Assembly (NCBI GenBank): GCA_002189035.1
Contig: NEEC01000032.1
Location: 1 to 64,000 of the forward strand
Source: Utricularia gibba
Taxonomy: Eukaryota; Streptophyta; Magnoliopsida; Lamiales; Lentibulariaceae
DNA length: 64,000 nt
Reading direction: 5' to 3'
The translations under genes were made by a program, and so were the position numbers. The notes under the pieces were generated by a model, which had not been told where the DNA came from, made no database searches, and saw only the letters and a program-made list of their open reading frames with translations. Positions 49,911 through 62,485 of the stretch are shown piece by piece. Numbering within the stretch: the stretch's first letter is position 1; the number at the start of each line of letters is the position of its first letter.

Positions 49911-52900
49911 TGCACGGATTCATTAAAAATAAATATTTACGCATATCCAGATTATATAACAGTGTTGGGATAAGTGATGCCACGAAATTCATGATGTAGC
50001 ATGTGACTTTTTTCCAACTTGATCGCATAGTAGATGAATTCTGACACCATATGTTTTGGCTTTTGATTGATGCATTTAGTTGCTATGATACTTCTGATTC
50101 TTGATGCACCATTCCCGTATACCATGTCTCTAGTGGCTATTTGATTCTTTTGCCTTGTATGTTGTTCGCATCAATTTCGAGAACATGAAGCACATTATTA
50201 AATGCAGTCACCACGGAATGCCACGTGAGACACTTTTCGTTGTGGCTTGTTTTAATATGTCCACAGTTATCGGACAAACGTAACTCCAAATTATAATACT
50301 TGGAGCTCGAAAAGGGCTTCCCAACAGTGTGCTATGAAGAGCAAGGATCTGCATGTTATGCAAGAGGTGCTTCGCGGACCAGGATGTGCGACGTAGTCAT
50401 TTCATTGCGCATCATCATTCGGGGTGCATCCTAAAAATCACACGTGCACGGGATTCATTAAAAATAAATATTTACGCATATCCAGAGTGTATAACAGTGT
50501 TGGGATAAGTGATGCCACGAAATTCATGATGTAGCATGTGACTTTTTTCCAACTTGATCGCATAGTAGATGAATTCTGACACCATATGTTTTGGCTTTTG
50601 ATTGATGCATTTAGTTGCTATGATACTTCTGATTCTTGATGCACCATTCCCGTATACCATGTCTCTAGTGGCTATTTGATTCTTTTGCCTTGTATGTTGT
50701 TCGCATCAATTTCGAGAACATGAAGCACATTATTAAATGCAGTCACCACGGAATGCCACGTGAGACACTTTTCGTTGTGGCTTGTTTTTAATATGTCCAC
50801 AGTTATCGGACAAACGTAACTCCAAATTATAATACTTGGAGCTCGAAAAGGGCTTCCCAACAGTGTGCTATGAAGAGCAAGGATCTGCATGTTATGCAAG
50901 AGGTGCTTCGCGGACCAGGATGTGCGACGTAGTCATTTCATTGCGCATCATCATTCGGGGTGCATCCTAAAAATCACACGTGCACGGGATTCATTAAAAA
51001 TAAATATTTACGCATATCCAGAGTGTATAACAGTGTTGGGATAAGTGATGCCACGAAATTCATGATGTAGCATGTGACTTTTTTCCAACTTGATCGCATA
51101 GTAGATGAATTCTGACACCATATGTTTTGGCTTTTGATTGATGCATTTAGTTGCTATGATACTTCTGATTCTTGATGCACCATTCCCGTATACCATGTCT
51201 CTAGTGGCTATTTGATTCTTTTGCCTTGTATGTTGTTCGCATCAATTTCGAGAACATGAAGCACATTATTAAATGCAGTCACCACGGAATGCCACGTGAG
51301 ACACTTTTCGTTGTGGCTTGTTTTTAATATGTCCACAGTTATCGGACAAACGTAACTCCAAATTATAATACTTGGAGCTCGAAAGGGCTTCCCAACAGTG
51401 TGCTATGAAGAGCAAGGATCTGCATGTTATGCAAGAGGTGCTTCGCGGACCAGGATGTGCGACGTAGTCATTTCATTGCGCATCATCATTCGGGGTGCAT
51501 CCTAAAAATCACACGTGCACGGATTCATTAAAAATAAATATTTACGCATATCCAGAGTGTATAACAGTGTTGGGATAAGTGATGCCACGAAATTCATGAT
51601 GTAGCATGTGACTTTTTTCCAACTTGATCGCATAGTAGATGAATTCTGACACCATATGTTTTGGCTTTTGATTGATGCATTTAGTTGCTATGATACTTCT
51701 GATTCTTGATGCACCATTCCCGTATACCATGTCTCTAGTGGCTATTTGATTCTTTTGCCTTGTATGTTGTTCGCATCAATTTCGAGAACATGAAGCACAT
51801 TATTAAATGCAGTCACCACGGAATGCCACGTGAGACACTTTTCGTTGTGGCTTGTTTTTAATATGTCCACAGTTATCGGACAAACGTAACTCCAAATTAT
51901 AATACTTGGAGCTCGAAAAGGGCTTCCCAACAGTGTGCTATGAAGAGCAAGGATCTGCATGTTATGCAAGAGGTGCTTCGCGGACCAGGATGTGCGACGT
52001 AGTCATTTCATTGCGCATCATCATTCGGGGTGCATCCTAAAAATCACACGTGCACGGGATTCATTAAAAATAAATATTTACGCATATCCAGAGTGTATAA
52101 CAGTGTTGGGATAAGTGATGCCACGAAATTCATGATGTAGCATGTGACTTTTTTCCAACTTGATCGCATAGTAGATGAATTCTGACACCATATGTTTTGG
52201 CTTTTGATTGATGCATTTAGTTGCTATGATACTTCTGATTCTTGATGCACCATTCCCGTATACCATGTCTCTAGTGGCTATTTGATTCTTTTGCCTTGTA
52301 TGTTGTTCGCATCAATTTCGAGAACATGAAGCACATTATTAAATGCAGTCACCACGGAATGCCACGTGAGACACTTTTCGTTGTGGCTTGTTTTTAATAT
52401 GTCCACAGTTATCGGACAAACGTAACTCCAAATTATAATACTTGGAGCTCGAAAAGGGCTTCCCAACAGTGTGCTATGAAGAGCAAGGATCTGCATGTTA
52501 TGCAAGAGGTGCTTCGCGGACCAGGATGTGCGACGTAGTCATTTCATTGCGCATCATCATTCGGGGTGCATCCTAAAAATCACACGTGCACGGGATTCAT
52601 TAAAAATAAATATTTACGCATATCCAGATTATATAACAGTGTTGGGATAAGTGATGCCACGAAATTCATGATGTAGCATGTGACTTTTTTCCAACTTGAT
52701 CGCATAGTAGATGAATCTGACACCATATGTTTTGGCTTTTGATTGATGCATTTAGTTGCTATGATACTTCTGATTCTTGATGCACCATTCCCGTATACCA
52801 TGTCTCTAGTGGCTATTTGATTCTTTTGCCTTGTATGTTGTTCGCATCAATTTCGAGAACATGAAGCACATTATTAAATGCAGTCACCACGGAATGCCAC

Positions 52901-55900
52901 GTGAGACACTTTTCGTTGTGGCTTGTTTTTAATATGTCCACAGTTATCGGACAAACGTAACTCCAAATTATAATACTTGGAGCTCGAAAGGGCTTCCCAA
53001 CAGTGTGCTATGAAGAGCAAGGATCTGCATGTTATGCAAGAGGTGCTTCGCGGACCAGGATGTGCGACGTAGTCATTTCATTGCGCATCATCATTCGGGG
53101 TGCATCCTAAAAATCACACGTGCACGGATTCATTAAAAATAAATATTTACGCATATCCAGAGTTATATACAGTGTTGGGATAAGTGATGCCACGAAATTC
53201 ATGATGTAGCATGTGACTTTTTTCCAACTTGATCGCATAGTAGATGAATCTGACACCATATGTTTTGGCTTTTGATTGATGCATTTAGTTGCTATGATAC
53301 TTCTGATTCTTGATGCACCATTCCCGTATACCATGTCTCTAGTGGCTATTTGATTCTTTTGCCTTGTATGTTGTTCGCATCAATTTCGAGAACATGAAGC
53401 ACATTATTAAATGCAGTCACCACGGAATGCCACGTGAGACACTTTTCGTTGTGGCTTGTTTTTAATATGTCCACAGTTATCGGACAAACGTAACTCCAAA
53501 TTATAATACTTGGAGCTCGAATAGGGCTTCCCAACAGTGTGCTATGAAGAGCAAGGATCTGCATGTTATGCAAGAGGTGCTTCGCGGACCAGGATGTGCG
53601 ACGTAGTCATTTCATTGCGCATCATCATTCGGGGTGCATCCTAAAAATCACACGTGCACGGATTCATTAAAAATAAATATTTACGCATATCCAGATTATA
53701 TAACAGTGTTGGGATAAGTGATGCCACGAAATTCATGATGTAGCATGTGACTTTTTTCCAACTTGATCGCATAGTAGATGAATTCTGACACCATATGTTT
53801 TGGCTTTTGATTGATGCATTTAGTTGCTATGATACTTCTGATTCTTGATGCACCATTCCCGTATACCATGTCTCTAGTGGCTATTTGATTCTTTTGCCTT
53901 GTATGTTGTTCGCATCAATTTCGAGAACATGAAGCACATTATTAAATGCAGTCACCACGGAATGCCACGTGAGACACTTTTCGTTGTGGCTTGTTTTTAA
54001 TATGTCCACAGTTATCGGACAAACGTAACTCCAAATTATAATACTTGGAGCTCGAAAGGGCTTCCCAACAGTGTGCTATGAAGAGCAAGGATCTGCATGT
54101 TATGCAAGAGGTGCTTCGCGGACCAGGATGTGCGACGTAGTCATTTCATTGCGCATCATCATTCGGGGTGCATCCTAAAAATCACACGTGCACGGGATTC
54201 ATTAAAAATAAATATTTACGCATATCCAGATTATAAACAGTGTTGGGATAAGTGATGCCACGAAATTCATGATGTAGCATGTGACTTTTTTCCAACTTGA
54301 TCGCATAGTAGATGAATTCTGACACCATATGTTTTGGCTTTTGATTGATGCATTTAGTTGCTATGATACTTCTGATTCTTGATGCACCATTCCCGTATAC
54401 CATGTCTCTAGTGGCTATTTGATTCTTTTGCCTTGTATGTTGTTCGCATCAATTTCGAGAACATGAAGCACATTATTAAATGCAGTCACCACGGAATGCC
54501 ACGTGAGACACTTTTCGTTGTGGCTTGTTTTTAATATGTCCACAGTTATCGGACAAACGTAACTCCAAATTATAATACTTGGAGCTCGAAAAGGGCTTCC
54601 CAACAGTGTGCTATGAAGAGCAAGGATCTGCATGTTATGCAAGAGGTGCTTCGCGGACCAGGATGTGCGACGTAGTCATTTCATTGCGCATCATCATTCG
54701 GGGTGCATCCTAAAAATCACACGTGCACGGATTCATTAAAAATAAATATTTACGCATATCCAGAGTGTATAACAGTGTTGGGATAAGTGATGCCACGAAA
54801 TTCATGATGTAGCATGTGACTTTTTTCCAACTTGATCGCATAGTAGATGAATTCTGACACCATATGTTTTGGCTTTTGATTGATGCATTTAGTTGCTATG
54901 ATACTTCTGATTCTTGATGCACCATTCCCGTATACCATGTCTCTAGTGGCTATTTGATTCTTTTGCCTTGTATGTTGTTCGCATCAATTTCGAGAACATG
55001 AAGCACATTATTAAATGCAGTCACCACGGAATGCCACGTGAGACACTTTTCGTTGTGGCTTGTTTTTAATATGTCCACAGTTATCGGACAAACGTAACTC
55101 CAAATTATAATACTTGGAGCTCGAAAGGGCTTCCCAACAGTGTGCTATGAAGAGCAAGGATCTGCATGTTATGCAAGAGGTGCTTCGCGGACCAGGATGT
55201 GCGACGTAGTCATTTCATTGCGCATCATCATTCGGGGTGCATCCTAAAAATCACACGTGCACGGGATTCATTAAAAATAAATATTTACGCATATCCAGAT
55301 TATAACAGTGTTGGGATAAGTGATGCCACGAAATTCATGATGTAGCATGTGACTTTTTTCCAACTTGATCGCATAGTAGATGAATTCTGACACCATATGT
55401 TTTGGCTTTTGATTGATGCATTTAGTTGCTATGATACTTCTGATTCTTGATGCACCATTCCCGTATACCATGTCTCTAGTGGCTATTTGATTCTTTTGCC
55501 TTGTATGTTGTTCGCATCAATTTCGAGAACATGAAGCACATTATTAAATGCAGTCACCACGGAATGCCACGTGAGACACTTTTCGTTGTGGCTTGTTTTT
55601 AATATGTCCACAGTTATCGGACAAACGTAACTCCAAATTATAATACTTGGAGCTCGAAAAGGGCTTCCCAACAGTGTGCTATGAAGAGCAAGGATCTGCA
55701 TGTTATGCAAGAGGTGCTTCGCGGACCAGGATGTGCGACGTAGTCATTTCATTGCGCATCATCATTCGGGGTGCATCCTAAAAATCACACGTGCACGGAT
55801 TCATTAAAAATAAATATTTACGCATATCCAGATTATATAACAGTGTTGGGATAAGTGATGCCACGAAATTCATGATGTAGCATGTGACTTTTTTCCAACT

Positions 55901-55995
55901 TGATCGCATAGTAGATGAATTCTGACACCATATGTTTTGGCTTTTGATTGATGCATTTAGTTGCTATGATACTTCTGATTCTTGATGCACCATTC
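49911..55995. repeat. Homogeneous zone of satellite B
   Basis: About 11 units close to the majority sequence. They differ mainly at a few sites: ccagagtgtataac against ccagattatataac, cacggg against cacgg, and gaaaaggg, gaaaggg or gaataggg. These states mix without an evident cycle, unlike the block at 36.3-42.1 kb. Confidence 0.75.
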
Positions 55996-56840
55996 CCCAT
56001 GTCTCTACATGTCGCATCAATAGAACATGAAGCACATTATTTGCAGTTGCTTTTTCGTTGTGGCCCACAGTTGTAACTGGAGCTTGTGTGCTATGAAGAG
56101 CAAGGATCTGCATGTTATTGCTTCGCGGAGGAAGTCATGCGCATCATCATTCGCACCTAAAAATCACACGTGCATTCATTAAAAATGCATATCCACCACC
56201 ATGATGTAGCATGTGACTTGATCGCACTGACACCATATGATTGATGCACTATGATACTTCTGATTCTTGATGGTATGTCTCTAGTGGCTATTTGAATGTT
56301 GTTCGCATCAATTTCGAGAACATGAAGCACACAGTCACCACGGAATGCCACGTGAGACACTTTTCGTTGTGGCTTGTTTTTAATATGTCCACAGTTATCG
56401 GACAAACGTAACTCCAAATTATAATACTTGGAGCTTTTGTGCTATGTCTGCATGTTATGCAAGAGGTGCTTCGCTGTGCGATAGTGCGCATGCATCACAC
56501 GTGCATGCATATCCAGCAGCTTCATGATGTAGCATGTGACTTTGCGCATAGTAGATGTGACAGATTGATGCATTTAGTTGCTATGATACTTCTGATTCTT
56601 GATGCACCATGTCTCTAGTGGCTATTTGATTCTTTTGCATGTTGTTCATCAATTTCGTTGCAGTCATGCCACGTGAGACAATCACACGTGCACGTATTCA
56701 AACATAAATAAATACGCATGCAGCTTCCATGTGGGGCTTCCCACGAATGTTCATGATGTACATGTGATTGCCAAATTTGAATCGCATAGTTTTGATTCTG
56801 CATGTTATGCATGCTTCGCGGATATAGTCATTTCATTGCG
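55996..56840. repeat. Fragmentary satellite B patch 1
   Basis: After gcaccattccc the unit loses many short internal segments. Pieces such as acatgaagcac, cgttgtggc, tgtgctatgaagagc and gatctgcatgtta follow in normal order with gaps. A second, partly better preserved unit and a third, strongly reduced one follow before full units resume near 56850. Nothing foreign is visible. Confidence 0.7.
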
Positions 56841-57916
56841 CATCATCATTCGGGGTGCATCCTAAAAATCACACGTGCACGGATTCATTAAAAATAAATA
56901 TTTACGCATATCCAGACAGTGTTGGGATAAGTGATGCCACGAAATTCATGATGTAGCATGTGACTTTTTTCCAACTTGATCGCATAGTAGATGAATCTGA
57001 CACCATATGTTTTGGCTTTTGATTGATGCATTTAGTTGCTATGATACTTCTGATTCTTGATGCACCATTCCCGTATACCATGTCTCTAGTGGCTATTTGA
57101 TTCTTTTGCCTTGTATGTTGTTCGCATCAATTTCGAGAACATGAAGCACATTATTAAATGCAGTCACCACGGAATGCCACGTGAGACACTTTTCGTTGTG
57201 GCTTGTTTTTAATATGTCCACAGTTATCGGACAAACGTAACTCCAAATTATAATACTTGGAGCTCGAAAAGGGCTTCCCAACAGTGTGCTATGAAGAGCA
57301 AGGATCTGCATGTTATGCAAGAGGTGCTTCGCGGACCAGGATGTGCGACGTAGTCATTTCATTGCGCATCATCATTCGGGGTGCATCCTAAAAATCACAC
57401 GTGCACGGGATTCATTAAAAATAAATATTTACGCATATCCAGAGTGTATAACAGTGTTGGGATAAGTGATGCCACGAAATTCATGATGTAGCATGTGACT
57501 TTTTTCCAACTTGATCGCATAGTAGATGAATTCTGACACCATATGTTTTGGCTTTTGATTGATGCATTTAGTTGCTATGATACTTCTGATTCTTGATGCA
57601 CCATTCCCGTATACCATGTCTCTAGTGGCTATTTGATTCTTTTGCCTTGTATGTTGTTCGCATCAATTTCGAGAACATGAAGCACATTATTAAATGCAGT
57701 CACCACGGAATGCCACGTGAGACACTTTTCGTTGTGGCTTGTTTTTAATATGTCCACAGTTATCGGACAAACGTAACTCCAAATTATAATACTTGGAGCT
57801 CGAAAAGGGCTTCCCAACAGTGTGCTATGAAGAGCAAGGATCTGCATGTTATGCAAGAGGTGCTTCGCGGACCAGGATGTGCGACGTAGTCATTTCATTG
57901 CGCATCATCATTCGGG

Positions 57917-60056
57917 GTGCATCCTAAAAATCACACGTGCACGGATTCATTAAAAATAAATATTTACGCATATCCAGAGTGTATAACAGTGTTGGGATAA
58001 GTGATGCCACGAAATTCATGATGTAGCATGTGACTTTTTTCCAACTTGATCGCATAGTAGATGAATTCTGACACCATATGTTTTGGCTTTTGATTGATGC
58101 ATTTAGTTGCTATGATACTTCTGATTCTTGATGCACCATTCCCGTATACCATGTCTCTAGTGGCTATTTGATTCTTTTGCCTTGTATGTTGTTCGCATCA
58201 ATTTCGAGAACATGAAGCACATTATTAAATGCAGTCACCACGGAATGCCACGTGAGACACTTTTCGTTGTGGCTTGTTTTTAATATGTCCACAGTTATCG
58301 GACAAACGTAACTCCAAATTATAATACTTGGAGCTCGAAAAGGGCTTCCCAACAGTGTGCTATGAAGAGCAAGGATCTGCATGTTATGCAAGAGGTGCTT
58401 CGCGGACCAGGATGTGCGACGTAGTCATTTCATTGCGCATCATCATTCGGGGTGCATCCTAAAAATCACACGTGCACGGATTCATTAAAAATAAATATTT
58501 ACGCATATCCAGAGTGTATAACAGTGTTGGGATAAGTGATGCCACGAAATTCATGATGTAGCATGTGACTTTTTTCCAACTTGATCGCATAGTAGATGAA
58601 TTCTGACACCATATGTTTTGGCTTTTGATTGATGCATTTAGTTGCTATGATACTTCTGATTCTTGATGCACCATTCCCGTATACCATGTCTCTAGTGGCT
58701 ATTTGATTCTTTTGCCTTGTATGTTGTTCGCATCAATTTCGAGAACATGAAGCACATTATTAAATGCAGTCACCACGGAATGCCACGTGAGACACTTTTC
58801 GTTGTGGCTTGTTTTTAATATGTCCACAGTTATCGGACAAACGTAACTCCAAATTATAATACTTGGAGCTCGAAAAGGGCTTCCCAACAGTGTGCTATGA
58901 AGAGCAAGGATCTGCATGTTATGCAAGAGGTGCTTCGCGGACCAGGATGTGCGACGTAGTCATTTCATTGCGCATCATCATTCGGGGTGCATCCTAAAAA
59001 TCACACGTGCACGGATTCATTAAAAATAAATATTTACGCATATCCAGAGTGTATAACAGTGTTGGGATAAGTGATGCCACGAAATTCATGATGTAGCATG
59101 TGACTTTTTTCCAACTTGATCGCATAGTAGATGAATTCTGACACCATATGTTTTGGCTTTTGATTGATGCATTTAGTTGCTATGATACTTCTGATTCTTG
59201 ATGCACCATTCCCGTATACCATGTCTCTAGTGGCTATTTGATTCTTTTGCCTTGTATGTTGTTCGCATCAATTTCGAGAACATGAAGCACATTATTAAAT
59301 GCAGTCACCACGGAATGCCACGTGAGACACTTTTCGTTGTGGCTTGTTTTTAATATGTCCACAGTTATCGGACAAACGTAACTCCAAATTATAATACTTG
59401 GAGCTCGAAAAGGGCTTCCCAACAGTGTGCTATGAAGAGCAAGGATCTGCATGTTATGCAAGAGGTGCTTCGCGGACCAGGATGTGCGACGTAGTCATTT
59501 CATTGCGCATCATCATTCGGGGTGCATCCTAAAAATCACACGTGCACGGATTCATTAAAAATAAATATTTACGCATATCCAGAGTGTATAACAGTGTTGG
59601 GATAAGTGATGCCACGAAATTCATGATGTAGCATGTGACTTTTTTCCAACTTGATCGCATAGTAGATGAATTCTGACACCATATGTTTTGGCTTTTGATT
59701 GATGCATTTAGTTGCTATGATACTTCTGATTCTTGATGCACCATTCCCGTATACCATGTCTCTAGTGGCTATTTGATTCTTTTGCCTTGTATGTTGTTCG
59801 CATCAATTTCGAGAACATGAAGCACATTATTAAATGCAGTCACCACGGAATGCCACGTGAGACACTTTTCGTTGTGGCTTGTTTTTAATATGTCCACAGT
59901 TATCGGACAAACGTAACTCCAAATTATAATACTTGGAGCTCGAAAAGGGCTTCCCAACAGTGTGCTATGAAGAGCAAGGATCTGCATGTTATGCAAGAGG
60001 TGCTTCGCGGACCAGGATGTGCGACGTAGTCATTTCATTGCGCATCATCATTCGGG
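57917..60056. repeat. Block of four apparently identical satellite B units
   Basis: Units starting at 57917, 58452, 58987 and 59522 are each exactly 535 bp and look the same base for base by eye. All have cacgg, ccagagtgtataac, gaattctgacac, tccacagtt, aaaagggc and caagaggtg. This is the youngest-looking amplification in the window, or an assembly-collapsed or copied segment. Confidence 0.75.
58452..58986. repeat. Reference monomer of satellite B
   Basis: A clean 535-bp unit from gtgcatcc to cattcgg. Landmarks by offset: CACGTG near 18 and 335, AT-rich attcattaaaaataaatat near 30-50, CATATG near 160, a short internal direct repeat (tgattgatgcat near 175 and tgattcttgatgca near 207), and GAGCTC near 416. 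No convincing 178-bp or 267-bp sub-period is seen. Confidence 0.9.
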
Positions 60057-60469
60057 GTGCATCCTAAAAATCACACGTGCACGGATTCATTAAAAATAAA
60101 TATTTACGCATATCCAGATTATATAACAGTGTTGGGATAAGTGATGCCACGAAATTCATGATGTAGCATGTGACTTTTTTCCAACTTGATCGCATAGTAG
60201 ATGAATCTGACACCATATGTTTTGGCTTTGATTGATGCATTTAGTTGCTATGATACTTCTGATTCTTGATGCACCATTCCCGTATACCATGTCTCTAGTG
60301 GCTATTTGATTCTTTTGCTTGTATGTTGTTCGCATCAATTTCGAGAACATGAAGCACATTATTAAATGCAGTCACCACGGAATGCCACGTGAGACACTTT
60401 TCGTTGTGGCTTGTTTTTAATATGTCCACAGTTATCGGACAAACGTAACTCCAAATTATAATACTTGGA

Positions 60470-61155
60470 GCTCGATTCCCAACAGTGTGCTATGAAGAGC
60501 AAGGATCTGCATGTTATGCCTTCGCGGACCAGGATGTGCGACGTAGTCATTTCATTGCGCATCATCATTCGCATGTGCATGATATTCACACCATATGTTT
60601 TGGCATCATTACATTTAGTTGCTATGATACTTCTGATTCTTGATGCACCATTCCCGTATACCATGGTGGAGATGTCTTTTGCCTTGTGTTGTTCGCATCT
60701 AGAATGTGAAGCAGTTTGGCACTGAATGCGTACCAGATTGTGCCTATGGATAATATGTCACTAGATTATCGCATCGTTCCAAATTATAATTATTGGAGCT
60801 CGAGTCTACCCACACTGCTGCCGTGAGAGTTGCATGTGCTTGAGTTGCTGATCGGCCAGTTATCGACATAACGTATTAAATTATATCATTCGTTGCATTT
60901 CAAATAACACGTGCACGTGTGCTATGAAGAGCAAGGATCTGCATGTTATGCAAAACATATCATTAGCATGCAGAGTGTATAACATTCCATGTGAAACTTG
61001 ATCGCATCACACGATTCATTCTATGATGATATGCATGTGAATTTGATTCAATCGATCGCATCATTGATTAATAACAGTGTAAGTTTTGTGCTATTCTGCA
61101 TGTTATATGCATGTTAGTCATGCGCATATGATGTTGCATATCTTGATGTGATGCC
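60470..61155. repeat. Fragmentary satellite B patch 2
   Basis: From ggagctcgattccc onward, and most strongly at 60570-61150, short satellite pieces (caccatatgttttgg, gtgctatgaagagc, ctgcatgttatg and many gcatg/catgtg motifs) are separated by diverged bases. Satellite identity is weakest at 60720-61130, where I see no other recognisable element. Normal units resume at catgatgtagcatgtgac near 61158. Confidence 0.65.
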
Positions 61156-62269
61156 ACCATGATGTAGCATGTGACTTTTTTCCAACTTGATCGCATAGTA
61201 GATGAATTCTGACACCATATGTTTTGGCTTTTGATTGATGCATTTAGTTGCTATGATACTTCTGATTCTTGATGCACCATTCCCGTATACCATGTCTCTA
61301 GTGGCTATTTGATTCTTTTGCCTTGTATGTTGTTCGCATCAATTTCGAGAACATGAAGCACATTATTAAATGCAGTCACCACGGAATGCCACGTGAGACA
61401 CTTTTCGTTGTGGCTTGTTTTTAATATGTCCACAGTTATCGGACAAACGTAACTCCAAATTATAATACTTGGAGCTCGAAAAGGGCTTCCCAACAGTGTG
61501 CTATGAAGAGCAAGGATCTGCATGTTATGCAAGAGGTGCTTCGCGGACCAGGATGTGCGACGTAGTCATTTCATTGCGCATCATCATTCGGGGTGCATCC
61601 TAAAAATCACACGTGCACGGATTCATTAAAAATAAATATTTACGCATATCCAGAGTGTATAACAGTGTTGGGATAAGTGATGCCACGAAATTCATGATGT
61701 AGCATGTGACTTTTTTCCAACTTGATCGCATAGTAGATGAATTCTGACACCATATGTTTTGGCTTTTGATTGATGCATTTAGTTGCTATGATACTTCTGA
61801 TTCTTGATGCACCATTCCCGTATACCATGTCTCTAGTGGCTATTTGATTCTTTTGCCTTGTATGTTGTTCGCATCAATTTCGAGAACATGAAGCACATTA
61901 TTAAATGCAGTCACCACGGAATGCCACGTGAGACACTTTTCGTTGTGGCTTGTTTTTAATATGTCCACAGTTATCGGACAAACGTAACTCCAAATTATAA
62001 TACTTGGAGCTCGAAAAGGGCTTCCCAACAGTGTGCTATGAAGAGCAAGGATCTGCATGTTATGCAAGAGGTGCTTCGCGGACCAGGATGTGCGACGTAG
62101 TCATTTCATTGCGCATCATCATTCGGGGTGCATCCTAAAAATCACACGTGCACGGATTCATTAAAAATAAATATTTACGCATATCCAGATTATATAACAG
62201 TGTTGGGATAAGTGATGCCACGAAATTCATGATGTAGCATGTGACTTTTTTCCAACTTGATCGCATAGT

Positions 62270-62485
62270 AGATGAATACACCATATGACACTATGATACA
62301 TTCTTGATGCACCATTCCCGTATACCATGTCTCTAGCTATTTGATATGTTATCAATTTCGAGAACATGATGCCATGTGTAATAACAGTTATTGCTTTGTG
62401 ATGTCACGAATGAGTGATGTGTTGGACCCTTCCATGTTGATTAGCTGACACCATATGAATGCATTCTATGAGAATGCACCATTCC
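62270..62485. repeat. Fragmentary satellite B patch 3
   Basis: The unit breaks after gtagatgaa, continues as short pieces (caccatatgacactatgataca, ttcttgatgcaccattcccg), and then has a reduced stretch to about 62470, where gcaccattcccgtatacc appears a second time and the normal unit resumes. The repeated gcaccattcccg shows a local partial duplication or a mis-join. Confidence 0.65.

Noticed and set aside
57093-57320. A recurring 75-codon minus-strand frame, plus a 62-codon companion, in satellite B units
   Set aside because: The peptides recur because the DNA recurs. One-base indels break them without bias, the two frames are out of phase with each other, and no domain is recognisable.
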